DNA of 64,000 nt, from contig NZ_JAZAQF010000069.1 in assembly GCF_043235035.1 (NCBI RefSeq), forward strand, positions 62,001 to 126,000. Reading direction: 5' to 3'. The notes under the pieces are model-generated. The model was not told the DNA's origin and did no database searches. It saw nothing but the letters and a program-made list of their open reading frames with translations. Positions within the stretch are counted from its first letter, which is position 1. Each line of letters begins with the position of its first letter. The position numbers and the translations under genes are program-made. Source of the stretch: CACIAM-69d sp001698445 (GTDB lineage Bacteria > Cyanobacteriota > Cyanobacteriia > CACIAM-69d). This document shows, in pieces, positions 41,865-50,970 of this stretch.

Positions 41865-44800
41865 ATGGAGCCTCTGCTGAGTCCCGTTTTTGGGATGTAT
41901 GACTGGTCGTTGGTTAGTGCTTCGCTGGCGATCGCGATCGTCGCATCCTACACGGCCCTCGATGTGGCGGGCCGGTTGCGCCTGGCCCAAACCGTTCGCC
42001 AACAGACGCTGTGGTTGGTCAGTGGCAGCCTAGCCATGGGGGTGGGCATTTGGTCCATGCATTTTGTGGGCATGTTGGCCTTTCAGTTGCCCATGGCCGT
42101 TCACTACGACCTCAACACCACGTTGCTGTCCTTGTTTTGGGCCCTGATTGCCTCGGGGATTGGCCTGTATGTCATGAGCCGCAGCACAGTGCGCTTTTCA
42201 CTGTTGGTGGGGGGGCTGTGCATGGGGCTGGCGATCGTGGCGATGCACTATACCGGCATGGCGGCGATGCAGTTACCCGGGGAAGTGCATTATTCCTGGC
42301 CGGGGGTTGGTGCTTCTGTGGTGATTGCTCTGGTGGCTGCCTATGGGGCGGCTTGGCTGTCTTTGCGGTTGGGGCGATCGGGCATAGAGGCGGCTGGCAG
42401 TGGAATTCCCTTTACCTGGCAGTCCCTCAGTAGCGCCATCATCATGGGCTGTGGAATTGGGGGGATGCACTACACCGCCATGGCCAGCACGCAGTTTTGG
42501 ATGGTGAATCACTCGGTTTTTGGGTTTTCGGAGCAGGCCCCAGATTTCCCGATCGGGAGCGGGGGTCTCAATCAGCCTTCCAACTTGCCCAGCATCACTT
42601 CGGCGGGGTTGGCGGTGGATGTGGCCTTGGGGGCGATCGTCATTTTGGTGATTGCTCTGGCCATTTCAACGTTTGAGCGGATGCTCGATCGACAGCGAGT
42701 GCGAGAGCAAACCCTCAGCGAAAGTGAGATGCGGTTTCGATTGCTGATCGATCGCCTGCCAACGGGGGTGTTGCTGGTGGATGCGGGTGGGCGCATCTTG
42801 TCTTGCAATCCCATGGCGGCCAAGCTGTTGGGCACTTCTGTGGAGGCCCTTCAGGGGCAAATTTTCCATGCGGGGTTGCCCACCCTCAATCCGAATGACT
42901 TCACCCTTGGCCAAGATCTGATGCCGCTTCAGCAGATTTTGGCGTTGGGGGAGCCGGATGCGACCGTGCCCGATCGCCCGACGGTGAACCGAGGCGTGGG
43001 CAACCTGCTGAAAGCCAATTTCACTGGCTTCAGTTCCAGCTTCAGCGCCAGTTTGGGTTGGGATGGGGGTGAAACCGGTAACGGTGGGGCCGCCAATCGA
43101 TCGACGGGACAATCTTGGACAGCCGATCGCGCCACCAATCCCCAATGGCGCTTGGCCAACACCATCTTGAGCTTGAACGAAGGCGAACAACGGCGCTGGT
43201 TGTTGGTGAATGCGGATCCAATTCTGAATGCAGATCAGCAGGTGGAGCGGGTGGTTTGTTCCCTGACGGACATTACCGATCGCCGGCTGGCTGAGTTAGC
43301 CCTCCAAAAAACTGCCCGCCGCGAAACCACCATCGCCCGCGTGATTCAACGGATGCGGCGCACCCTGGAGTTACAAACCATTCTCGATACCACCACCAGC
43401 GAGCTTCAGCAAATCATTGAGTGCGATCGTGTTTTGGTCTACCGCTTTGAGCCGAACTGGAGTGGGCGAGTGGTTTCAGAGGCCGTGGTTCCCGGTTGGA
43501 CACCGGTTTATAACAACACCACCATTGAGCGAATTGCGGTTGATCGCCCGGAATGCATTATCAAAACGATCGATAGCCAAAACCTGTTGATTCAAGACAC
43601 CTACCTCCAAGACACCCAAGGGGGCAGCTACCAAACCACCCGCAGTTGTCGCTGTGTCAGTGATATCTATGCCTACGGTTTCGATGATTGCTATCTCCGA
43701 TTGTTAGAGGCCTTGGAGGCTAGGGCCTATATCATCGTGCCGATTTTCTGTCGGGAGCAGTTGTGGGGCCTGTTGGCTTGCTACCAAAATGACCAGCCGC
43801 GCAGTTGGACGGAGGTGGAAGTGGCCAGCGTGGTGCGGATTGCCGAGCAATTTGGCGTGGCCGTGCAACAGGCCGAATTGCTCGCCAAAACCCAACAGCA
43901 AACGATCGAACTGTTGGCTGCCAAGGAAGAGGCCGATCGAGCCAACCGGGCCAAAAGTCACTTTTTAGCCCAAATGAGCCATGAACTCCGCACCCCCCTG
44001 AATGCGATTTTGGGCTTTACCCAACTGATGGCGCGAGATCCGTCCCTTTCCCTGACCCACCGCCAACAGACCAATATTGTGAACCGTAGCGGCGAGCATC
44101 TCTTGGGCCTGATCAACAGCATTTTGGATATGTCCAAAATCGAAGCGGCCCAAATGACGCTGCAACTGGAGCGGTTTGATCTGCATCGGTTGCTAGACAC
44201 CTTGCAAGACCTGTTGACCGTGAAGGCGGAAAACAAGGGGTTGGTGTTGCTTTTTGAGCGATCGGCCACCCTGCCGCAATTTGTGATCACGGATCAGAAC
44301 CGATTGCGGCAAATTTTGCTGAATCTGTTGGGCAATGCGTTGAAATTTACCGATCGGGGGCGGGTGATTTTAACGGCGCGGGAGTTGCCAACCACTGCCA
44401 TCGGGGAGCGATCGTCACTGATCACCGAGACCCCGCCCACCTGCGAGACCGACCCCGCCGCCATTAGCCTGGAGTTCAACATCAGCGACACGGGGCCGGG
44501 CCTATCTGCCGAAGAAATTGCCCAACTGTTTCGGCCCTTTGAGCAAACAGCCGTTGGCCAGCGATCGGGTCAGGGAACCGGGTTGGGCCTGTCCATTTCT
44601 CGGGAATTTGCCCGCTTGTTGGGGGGCGACATCTCGGTTTATAGTCAACCGCAAACGGGAGCCACCTTCACGGTCACGATCCAAGCCCAGCGGGCAGAAA
44701 CCAGCGGCGCGATCGACTCCGCTTCCCAGCAACCCATCCTGCGGCTGGCTCCGGGGCAACCGGCCTATTTGATTTTGGTGGCCGATGACCATGCGGACAG

Positions 44801-45404
44801 CCGCGCCCTGCTAACGGACTTGCTGAACCAAGTGGGCTTTCAGACCATCGCCGCCATCAATGGTCAAATGGCCGTTGAACTGTGGCAACAGCACCATCCC
44901 CAGGCCATCTTCATGGATATGAAAATGCCCGGTTTGGATGGTTATGCGGCCAGCCGCCTGATCAAATCCCAGCCCGGCGGCCACCAAACTCTGATCATTG
45001 CCTTAACGGCCAGCGCCTTTGATCAAGATCGAGCGGCAATTTTGGCGGCCGGCTGTGATGATTTGATTTGTAAACCTTTTAACTTCACTGATCTGCTGGA
45101 GTTGCTGGGTCAAAAACTAGGGGTGCAATACCTTTACCAAGCGCCTGCGGAGTCGGAACCCAACACCACCCCGATCGATACGGATCCTCGTACCTTGCTG
45201 ACCCAACTGGTGAGCTTGCCTGACCCTTGGCAGCAGCAATTCCGAGCGGCCGTCACCCGAGGCAGCGATAGCCAAGCCTTGCAACTTCTGGAAGCGCTGC
45301 CGGACAGTGCCAACGCCCTGCGGCAAGTCCTCAACCAATGGATTGATGGTTTGCGGTTTGATCGGGTGTTGGAATTATTGGATGAAGCGCAATCCGTCCC
45401 CTAG
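41865..45404 (+). CDS. MHYT-PAS-GAF hybrid histidine kinase with CBCR-like GAF
   Basis: A 1179-residue hybrid kinase. The N-terminal MHYT membrane sensor has about seven hydrophobic segments and three motifs (MHFVGM, MHYTGM, MHYTAM). Then: a PAS domain (LPTGVLLVDAGGRILSCNP), a GAF domain (~490-665), HisKA (FLAQMSHELRTPLNAILGF), ATPase with intact N and G boxes (LLNLLGNALKFT, DTGPGL, GTGLGLSI) and a C-terminal REC (FMDMKMPGLDGY). The GAF resembles cyanobacteriochromes (VYRFEPNWSGRVVSEAV; CVSDIYAYGFDDCYLRLLE), with Cys609 followed by Tyr where Cys-His is usual. It starts at ATG 41865, 20 bp before the next signalling gene. Confidence 0.92.
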   Translation: MEPLLSPVFGMYDWSLVSASLAIAIVASYTALDVAGRLRLAQTVRQQTLWLVSGSLAMGVGIWSMHFVGMLAFQLPMAVHYDLNTTLLSLFWALIASGIGLYVMSRSTVRFSLLVGGLCMGLAIVAMHYTGMAAMQLPGEVHYSWPGVGASVVIALVAAYGAAWLSLRLGRSGIEAAGSGIPFTWQSLSSAIIMGCGIGGMHYTAMASTQFWMVNHSVFGFSEQAPDFPIGSGGLNQPSNLPSITSAGLAVDVALGAIVILVIALAISTFERMLDRQRVREQTLSESEMRFRLLIDRLPTGVLLVDAGGRILSCNPMAAKLLGTSVEALQGQIFHAGLPTLNPNDFTLGQDLMPLQQILALGEPDATVPDRPTVNRGVGNLLKANFTGFSSSFSASLGWDGGETGNGGAANRSTGQSWTADRATNPQWRLANTILSLNEGEQRRWLLVNADPILNADQQVERVVCSLTDITDRRLAELALQKTARRETTIARVIQRMRRTLELQTILDTTTSELQQIIECDRVLVYRFEPNWSGRVVSEAVVPGWTPVYNNTTIERIAVDRPECIIKTIDSQNLLIQDTYLQDTQGGSYQTTRSCRCVSDIYAYGFDDCYLRLLEALEARAYIIVPIFCREQLWGLLACYQNDQPRSWTEVEVASVVRIAEQFGVAVQQAELLAKTQQQTIELLAAKEEADRANRAKSHFLAQMSHELRTPLNAILGFTQLMARDPSLSLTHRQQTNIVNRSGEHLLGLINSILDMSKIEAAQMTLQLERFDLHRLLDTLQDLLTVKAENKGLVLLFERSATLPQFVITDQNRLRQILLNLLGNALKFTDRGRVILTARELPTTAIGERSSLITETPPTCETDPAAISLEFNISDTGPGLSAEEIAQLFRPFEQTAVGQRSGQGTGLGLSISREFARLLGGDISVYSQPQTGATFTVTIQAQRAETSGAIDSASQQPILRLAPGQPAYLILVADDHADSRALLTDLLNQVGFQTIAAINGQMAVELWQQHHPQAIFMDMKMPGLDGYAASRLIKSQPGGHQTLIIALTASAFDQDRAAILAAGCDDLICKPFNFTDLLELLGQKLGVQYLYQAPAESEPNTTPIDTDPRTLLTQLVSLPDPWQQQFRAAVTRGSDSQALQLLEALPDSANALRQVLNQWIDGLRFDRVLELLDEAQSVP

Positions 45405-45424
45405 ATCAGTCCGTTTATCTCAAT

Positions 45425-47545
45425 ATGCCGTCTGAGTTGTTGCCTGCCATGTCGCACCCTGCTCCCCAGTCCGACCCGTCATCGGACTCGCCTCCCGCCA
45501 CTCACACGCCTCTTGCGGGACATTTCCCCGGGGTTGTGAGTGAATTCCAGGAGTCTGGCCTGGATCGATCGAGCGGCTGGCCCCATGCTGACCAACCGCT
45601 CGATCGACCCGCGGCCGCTGCGGTGATCGCTCCCGATCGGGCCGCGACCCCTGTAATGGCTGACATTAATGCTGACACCGATATCGAGCAAGCTGGTTTT
45701 CAACAGGTGGATCTCCAGCCGGCCGATATCTTGATTGTGGACGATACCCCCGAAAACCTGAAGCTCTTAGCAGCCCTCTTAGCTGGTGAGCACTATCACA
45801 TCCGCAAGGCGATCAACGGTTCCATGGCCTTACGGTCTGTGGCCGCCGATCCGCCAGATTTGATTCTGCTCGATATCATGATGCCGGACATGGACGGCTA
45901 CAGCGTTTGCCAGGCCCTGAAGGCGGATCCCAGCACGGCCGACATTCCCGTCATTTTTCTCAGTGGTCTCAGCGATACTTTCGACAAGGTGCGGGCTTTT
46001 GAAACGGGCGGCTCAGACTACATCACCAAGCCCTTTCATGGCCAGGAAGTGCTGGCCCGGGTGCGCACCCACTTGCAGGCGCGATCGGCCCAACAGCGAA
46101 TGGCTGCGCTGAACTTGGACTTGGAACGGCGTGTGCGGGAGCGCACTTGGGCCCTGGAGCAGGCGAATGCGACACTGCATACGGAAATTCAAGAGCGCCA
46201 GCGGCTACAAGAACAACTGATGGATTTGGTGCTGCGGGATGACCTCACGGGGTTGCCCAATCGCACCGCCTTCATGCGGGAGTTGGCGGAACGGTTTCAA
46301 GCCGCTCGCCAAGCCCAAGCCGATCGGGTGGCAGTGCTGTTTGTTGACTGCGATCGCTTCAAAGTGGTGAACGATTCCTTGGGGCATTTTGTGGGCGATC
46401 AATTATTGATTAGCCTGGCTCAACGGCTTCAGTCCCTGCTGGAGCCGCCCCACCTCATGGCGCGATTCGGGGGCGATGAATTCACCCTGCTGCTACAGGG
46501 GCCCGATCCCCTTGCCTTGGCCCAAACCTATGCCGATCGGGTCATGGAAGCCTTGCAGCGATCGTTTAAGCTCCAGGGCCATGAAATTTTCACCAACGCC
46601 AGCATTGGCATTGCCGTAGACTCCGACAACTACAACCATCCGGAACACCTGTTGCGGGATGCCGATGCGGCCATGTACCAAGCCAAAACCATGGGCCGGG
46701 GTCAATACCAACAGTTCAACAAGGCCATGCATCGCTACGCCCTCCAGACCCTGGAGATGGAAACCGAGCTGCGTCATGCCCTCCAAAACCAGGCGCTGCA
46801 AGTGGCCTATCAGCCCATTGTTTGCCTGGCCACGGGAGAATTGGCCGGTTGCGAAGCCCTAGTGCGCTGGCCCCATCCCGTTCATGGTTATGTGCCCCCT
46901 TCAATGTTTATTCCCGTCGCAGAAGAGACAGGATTAATTGTGGCGATTGGGGAATTTGTGTTAACCGAAGCGCTGAAACAGATCAAACAGTGGAATCGCG
47001 ATCGACCCCGCGATCGACCTTTATTTGTGAGCGTGAATCTTTCGGTTCGCCAAGTTAACCAACAGGATTTTCTGGAAAAATTCAATCAAATTGCTCAAGA
47101 CTTGGCCGCAGATCTCTCCTGTCTCAAGCTAGAAATTACCGAAGGGGTGTTTATGGGCCACACTCCTCAAAACATTGCCGTTTTGAATAATTTGCGCGAT
47201 CGACAAATTCAAATTTGCGTCGATGATTTTGGAACGGGCTACTCATCCCTGAGTTATTTACAAAAACTGCCCGTGGACATTCTCAAGATCGATCGCTCCT
47301 TCATCACGCCCCTGGATGAGTCCCACGAACGGGGTGAACTCGTAGCTGCCATCATCCACATTGCCCAAACCATGCAAAAACAGATTGTGGCAGAAGGCGT
47401 TGAAACGATCGCTCAACTCCAGAAATTACAAGACTTTAAATGTGATTTCATTCAAGGCTATTGGGTGGCTAAACCCCTCACAGTTGCCGAAATGGAGAAT
47501 TTTTTGAGCGCCTATCCTATCAAATTCTGGCCCGAGCAGAATTGA
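45425..47545 (+). CDS. Response regulator with GGDEF and EAL domains
   Basis: A 706-residue protein that links phosphorelay to c-di-GMP. After a disordered start comes REC (~100-220; ILIVDDTPENLKLL, LILLDIMMPDMDGY), then GGDEF (~275-435) with ARFGGDEF near 347-353, and EAL (~450-700) with CEALVRWPHP, VSVNLSVRQ, LEITEGVF, VDDFGTGYSSL and ILKIDRSFI. All EAL residues needed for phosphodiesterase seem present. The inhibitory RxxD of the GGDEF domain reads EPPH, so product inhibition is lost. Net breakdown or a bifunctional role are both possible. It lies between two kinase genes (20 and 23 bp gaps), which are its likely partners. Confidence 0.94.
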   Translation: MPSELLPAMSHPAPQSDPSSDSPPATHTPLAGHFPGVVSEFQESGLDRSSGWPHADQPLDRPAAAAVIAPDRAATPVMADINADTDIEQAGFQQVDLQPADILIVDDTPENLKLLAALLAGEHYHIRKAINGSMALRSVAADPPDLILLDIMMPDMDGYSVCQALKADPSTADIPVIFLSGLSDTFDKVRAFETGGSDYITKPFHGQEVLARVRTHLQARSAQQRMAALNLDLERRVRERTWALEQANATLHTEIQERQRLQEQLMDLVLRDDLTGLPNRTAFMRELAERFQAARQAQADRVAVLFVDCDRFKVVNDSLGHFVGDQLLISLAQRLQSLLEPPHLMARFGGDEFTLLLQGPDPLALAQTYADRVMEALQRSFKLQGHEIFTNASIGIAVDSDNYNHPEHLLRDADAAMYQAKTMGRGQYQQFNKAMHRYALQTLEMETELRHALQNQALQVAYQPIVCLATGELAGCEALVRWPHPVHGYVPPSMFIPVAEETGLIVAIGEFVLTEALKQIKQWNRDRPRDRPLFVSVNLSVRQVNQQDFLEKFNQIAQDLAADLSCLKLEITEGVFMGHTPQNIAVLNNLRDRQIQICVDDFGTGYSSLSYLQKLPVDILKIDRSFITPLDESHERGELVAAIIHIAQTMQKQIVAEGVETIAQLQKLQDFKCDFIQGYWVAKPLTVAEMENFLSAYPIKFWPEQN

Positions 47546-47568
47546 TATTCATTTCCTGAGTTTTGCCG

Positions 47569-48873
47569 ATGAACGCCACGGTTGCACCCGCGATGTCTAC
47601 CCAATCGGACACAAAAGAGGACATTCTGATTGTTGACGACACGATCGCCAACATTCAATTCCTATCCTCTTTACTAGTAGAACAGGGTTACTTGGTTCGC
47701 AAGGCCCTTAATGGCCCCATGGCCTTGCAATCAATTCATGCCGATCCGCCTAGCCTGATTCTGTTGGATATCAACATGCCGGGTATGAATGGCTATGAAG
47801 TTTGTCGAGTCCTCAAGGAGAATGATCAACTCAAAAAGATTCCGATTATTTTCTTGAGTGCCCTGGATAGCGCCCAGGATAAAGTGCAAGCCTTTCAAAT
47901 GGGCGGCGCTGACTACATCACCAAACCTTTTCAATTAGAAGAAGTCATTGCCCGCATTGAAAATCAGCTCGCTCTGAAGCGGGCTCAAGAGAGCCTCCTT
48001 GCCCAAAACTTAACCCTACAAAGGGTTTTGGAAGAATTACGCCAAACCCATTTGCGACTGTTGCAGCAGGAAAAAATGGCTAGCATTGGTCAGTTGGCTG
48101 CGGGAATGGCCCATGAAATTAATAATCCCCTGAGTTTCATTGCGGGTAATTTGTCGCCTGCAAGGGAGTATTTGGCCACGCTATTTGAGTTGCTGAATCA
48201 GTATCAAGCGGCTTGTCCTAATCCGCCGGAGTCGGTGCAAAGGATTCTGAAAGAAATCGATTTGGAGTTCATTGCCCGGGACTTTAAATCATTGGTGGAT
48301 GCGATGCAAAATGGAGTCGATCGCATTCAGTCAATTATTCTGGCTTTGCGCATTTTTTCGCGATTAGGAGAAGCCGAAATTAAGTCGATGAACTTGCACG
48401 ACGGGCTGGACAGCACTTTGCTGTTGCTGAATCAACCCTTAGCCGATTTAAAAATCCGCGTGATTAAAACCTATGGAGATTTGCCGCCTGTGAAGTGCCA
48501 TGCGGGCCAGGTGAATCAGGTTTTTTTGAATATTCTGAATAATGCGATCGAGGCGTTGAGTTCTGCGATGCAAAGACAGCAACTTCAAGAAGATCCAACG
48601 ATTTGGATTTGCACCGAACACACCAGCCCCACCACCATTCAGGTGCGAATTCGGGACAACGGGGTGGGAATTTCCCCAGAAGTTCAGCGCCAATTATTTG
48701 ACCCCTTCTTCACCACAAAGCCGATCGGGCAAGGGGTGGGCTTAAATTTGGCCAGTAGCTATCAAATTATTGTGAATCATCACCACGGGCAATTAACCGT
48801 TGAGTCAGCCAAGGGAGCGGGGGCTGAATTCTGCATTGAGCTGCCGATCACCCTGCGTGCCGAGGCCGTTTGA
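47569..48873 (+). CDS. REC-histidine kinase (response-regulator-linked kinase)
   Basis: A 434-residue soluble protein: REC (~20-140; DILIVDDTIANIQFL, LILLDINMPGMNGY, ADYITKPF), coiled coil, then a kinase core with His182 in AAGMAHEINNPLSFIAGN, N-box VFLNILNNAIEAL, G boxes IRDNGVGI and QGVGLNLA and FFTTKP. It is the third member of the signalling cassette, 23 bp after the GGDEF-EAL gene. The HEINNPL type and the REC-first order are common in cyanobacteria. It starts at ATG 47569; a TTG six bases earlier is in frame. It may phosphorylate the neighbouring REC domains (inference). Confidence 0.92.
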   Translation: MNATVAPAMSTQSDTKEDILIVDDTIANIQFLSSLLVEQGYLVRKALNGPMALQSIHADPPSLILLDINMPGMNGYEVCRVLKENDQLKKIPIIFLSALDSAQDKVQAFQMGGADYITKPFQLEEVIARIENQLALKRAQESLLAQNLTLQRVLEELRQTHLRLLQQEKMASIGQLAAGMAHEINNPLSFIAGNLSPAREYLATLFELLNQYQAACPNPPESVQRILKEIDLEFIARDFKSLVDAMQNGVDRIQSIILALRIFSRLGEAEIKSMNLHDGLDSTLLLLNQPLADLKIRVIKTYGDLPPVKCHAGQVNQVFLNILNNAIEALSSAMQRQQLQEDPTIWICTEHTSPTTIQVRIRDNGVGISPEVQRQLFDPFFTTKPIGQGVGLNLASSYQIIVNHHHGQLTVESAKGAGAEFCIELPITLRAEAV

Positions 48874-48930
48874 GCCGGATTTGAGCCGGAACAGTGCTGA
48901 AGCGGCTTGGCTCCGCGCCAGCGCCAATTC

Positions 48931-49899
48931 CTAACAGCAACCATCACCGCGATAGTGCCAAGTGGAGGGGGTGATGGTGATTTGCTTGGGTTCTTTGGCT
49001 CCCAAGTGGGCGGCGGTTTTGTCGCAAACACCCGCCGGTACGCCCCGATCGAGTTGATGGCCTTGGCCATCGTTGTAGTGATCTTGGGGGCCGGTGTAAA
49101 TGGCTGTTTTGCCCGTGAAAATACAGGGGCCATCCTCAGGAATGGGGACTTTAAAGGCAACGCTATCGAGGCTTTCGAGCAGCAGGTCACTCTCAATTTG
49201 ATAAGTGGCGCGATCGAGAAGGCGATAGGGACGGCGGGCCCGAACTTCCACTTGGCCAAATCCGGCGGCCACAATTCGATCGACATAGGCTTCGTAGGTG
49301 AGGGCCCCGGAAAGGCACATGGCCCGCAGCCGTTCATCCTGGCGCAGGTGTTCGGGGATGGGTCGCTGGGCGATCGGGTCGCTCATCATCAACCGGCCGC
49401 CGGGCTTCAGAACGCGGTGCGCTTCCGCCAGGGCCCGATCGAGATCTGCCGGTTCAAAAATATTGAACAAGCAGTTTTGGGCCATCACATCCACTGACTC
49501 AGGGGCGATCGGCAATTCAAAGGCATCACCGGCCACGATTTGCACAAAGCTCAAATCAAACCAGTCGTTTAACTGGGCAGCTTGCTGTAAGTTCTCGATC
49601 GCCGCCGATCGCATTTCTGCCACCGGCTCCACCGCAATCACCGCGCCCGGTCGCCGCGAAAAATAGGCAAATTGCAAAGCTTCCAAACCGCCACCCACAC
49701 CCACATAGAGCACGGTGGGTTGTCCAGTGAGTTCCGTGGGCTGCACGGTTGTGCCGCAACCATAATTCATGTTGGACATGCGGGCGGGAATTCGCAGCCC
49801 TGGAAATTGCACCGTGCTGCCTTGAACACAACACAGCCCCACTTCTGGGGTAACGGCGGCAGCTCGGTAAAAATCAGCAGCAGTTTCTAGGTAACTCAT
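48931..49899 (-). CDS. arsM: Arsenosugar biosynthesis arsenite methyltransferase
   Basis: A 322-residue SAM-dependent methyltransferase matching the cyanobacterial ArsM of arsenosugar synthesis. Features: ETAADFYRAAAVTPEVGLCC (vicinal Cys), MNYGCGTT, the SAM loop VLYVGVGGGLEALQFAYFSR, NCLFNIFEPADLDRALAEA, RLRAMCLSGALTYEAYVDRI, and the end ITITPSTWHYRGDGCC with a second vicinal pair. Cysteines at both ends fit As(III) binding. It overlaps rbfA by 4 bp (TCATTG region, ATGA), so the two are co-transcribed; the functional link is not obvious. No arsenosugar radical-SAM gene is adjacent. Confidence 0.94.
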   Translation of the reverse strand: MSYLETAADFYRAAAVTPEVGLCCVQGSTVQFPGLRIPARMSNMNYGCGTTVQPTELTGQPTVLYVGVGGGLEALQFAYFSRRPGAVIAVEPVAEMRSAAIENLQQAAQLNDWFDLSFVQIVAGDAFELPIAPESVDVMAQNCLFNIFEPADLDRALAEAHRVLKPGGRLMMSDPIAQRPIPEHLRQDERLRAMCLSGALTYEAYVDRIVAAGFGQVEVRARRPYRLLDRATYQIESDLLLESLDSVAFKVPIPEDGPCIFTGKTAIYTGPQDHYNDGQGHQLDRGVPAGVCDKTAAHLGAKEPKQITITPSTWHYRGDGCC

Positions 49900-50468
49900 T
49901 GCAATTCGCCAGCCTCCGATCCTGCATTTAATTCATGATCAAGTTCGTCTTCGTCGTCTAGCTCATCATCGTCTTCATCGTCGAACTCGTCTTCAAATTC
50001 GTCGTCTAGCTCGTCATCGAATTCATCATCTAGATCGTCATCTAGTTCATCATCAACTAAGGCTGCATTGGCCCCATTTTGGTGATCCGTCTCCAAGTCC
50101 AGGGGATGTTCTTTGCGGTGTTGTTCAAGCTGTTCCAAAAGACTGAGAACGCGGCTTCCCCGCTCGATCGAACTATCTTCGATAAAAATCACTTCCGGGG
50201 TTCGTCGCAGCCGCACCCGCTGCCCCAATTCACTGCGCACATAGCCAGTAGCCGATCGCAAACCAGCCATGGCGGCTTCGCGAGCTTCCGTCGTGCCATA
50301 GACACTGACAAAAATCTTGGCATGTTGCAAATCGCCGGACACATCCACATCGGTGACGCTGACCATCCCCAGCCCCACCCGATCGTCCTTGATATCATTC
50401 ATCAGCATCTGGCTGACTTCGCGCCGAATCATTTCCGCCACCCGCGCGACTCGCCGGTTTGTAGCCAT
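49896..50468 (-). CDS. rbfA: Ribosome-binding factor A with acidic C-terminal tail
   Basis: A 190-residue RbfA. The first ~118 residues match the KH-like fold (RRVARVAEMIRREVSQMLMN, DVDVSGDLQHAKIFVSVYG, LGQRVRLRRTPEVIFIEDSS). RbfA assists 16S 5'-end maturation of the small subunit. After a linker, the last ~55 residues are almost only Asp, Glu and Leu/Phe in DDEL/DDEF repeats, far longer and more acidic than in most RbfA proteins. It overlaps arsM (downstream) and follows the ycf33-like gene by 82 bp. Confidence 0.94.
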   Translation of the reverse strand: MATNRRVARVAEMIRREVSQMLMNDIKDDRVGLGMVSVTDVDVSGDLQHAKIFVSVYGTTEAREAAMAGLRSATGYVRSELGQRVRLRRTPEVIFIEDSSIERGSRVLSLLEQLEQHRKEHPLDLETDHQNGANAALVDDELDDDLDDEFDDELDDEFEDEFDDEDDDELDDEDELDHELNAGSEAGELQ

Positions 50469-50550
50469 TGCTCAATTCTCCAAAAATGCAGTCGAAATGC
50501 CGCGAAAACGCTGGCCGTTGAATTTTGCCGCTGAATTTTGCCGTTGAATT

Positions 50551-50757
50551 TTATTGAACTTCCGCCAAACCCAACATGGCCCGCAGCGTGAAGAACACAA
50601 ATCCCAAGGCAGAGGCAAATAAGCAGCCCACGGCAATGGCCGATCGCCGGTCTTTCATTAATCCCGTAAAGGGCGAGAGCAGCGTGAGCACCACGCCCAG
50701 GCTGAAGCTAATCAGAAAGCGAGGATAGCGTAAAACATTATTCAAAAAGTCTTGCAT
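50551..50757 (-). CDS. DUF751 (Ycf33-like) small membrane protein
   Basis: A 68-residue protein of the DUF751/Ycf33 family, found in cyanobacteria and plastids. It starts MQDFLNNVLRYPRFLISFSL and has two hydrophobic segments (LISFSLGVVLTLLSPF; AIAVGCLFASALGFVFFTLRAML) separated by KDRRSA. Function is unknown. It lies 82 bp upstream of rbfA on the same strand, an arrangement I have seen in cyanobacteria, so co-transcription with rbfA and arsM is possible. Confidence 0.88.
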   Translation of the reverse strand: MQDFLNNVLRYPRFLISFSLGVVLTLLSPFTGLMKDRRSAIAVGCLFASALGFVFFTLRAMLGLAEVQ

Positions 50758-50970
50758 GGGAATTTCAACGGTGATTTCAACCGGCGAGGGAAAGGCGATC
50801 GCCTGGGCAAGGGGCGTTGAGTTGGGAAACGCCGGCCCTGGAAGCCATGAGCCAATCCTTATTTTACGGGCAATTTGGCGAGTGCTTGGCGGGGCGATCG
50901 GTTGGCTTGTGGGACTTGGGCTGAGTTGGGGCTGAGTTGGGGCTGAGTTAGAGATTAACGGGCCGCTGGC

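Noticed and set aside
49298..49666. Plus-strand frames over arsM
   Set aside because: Shadows; ArsM is well supported by both cysteine pairs and SAM motifs.
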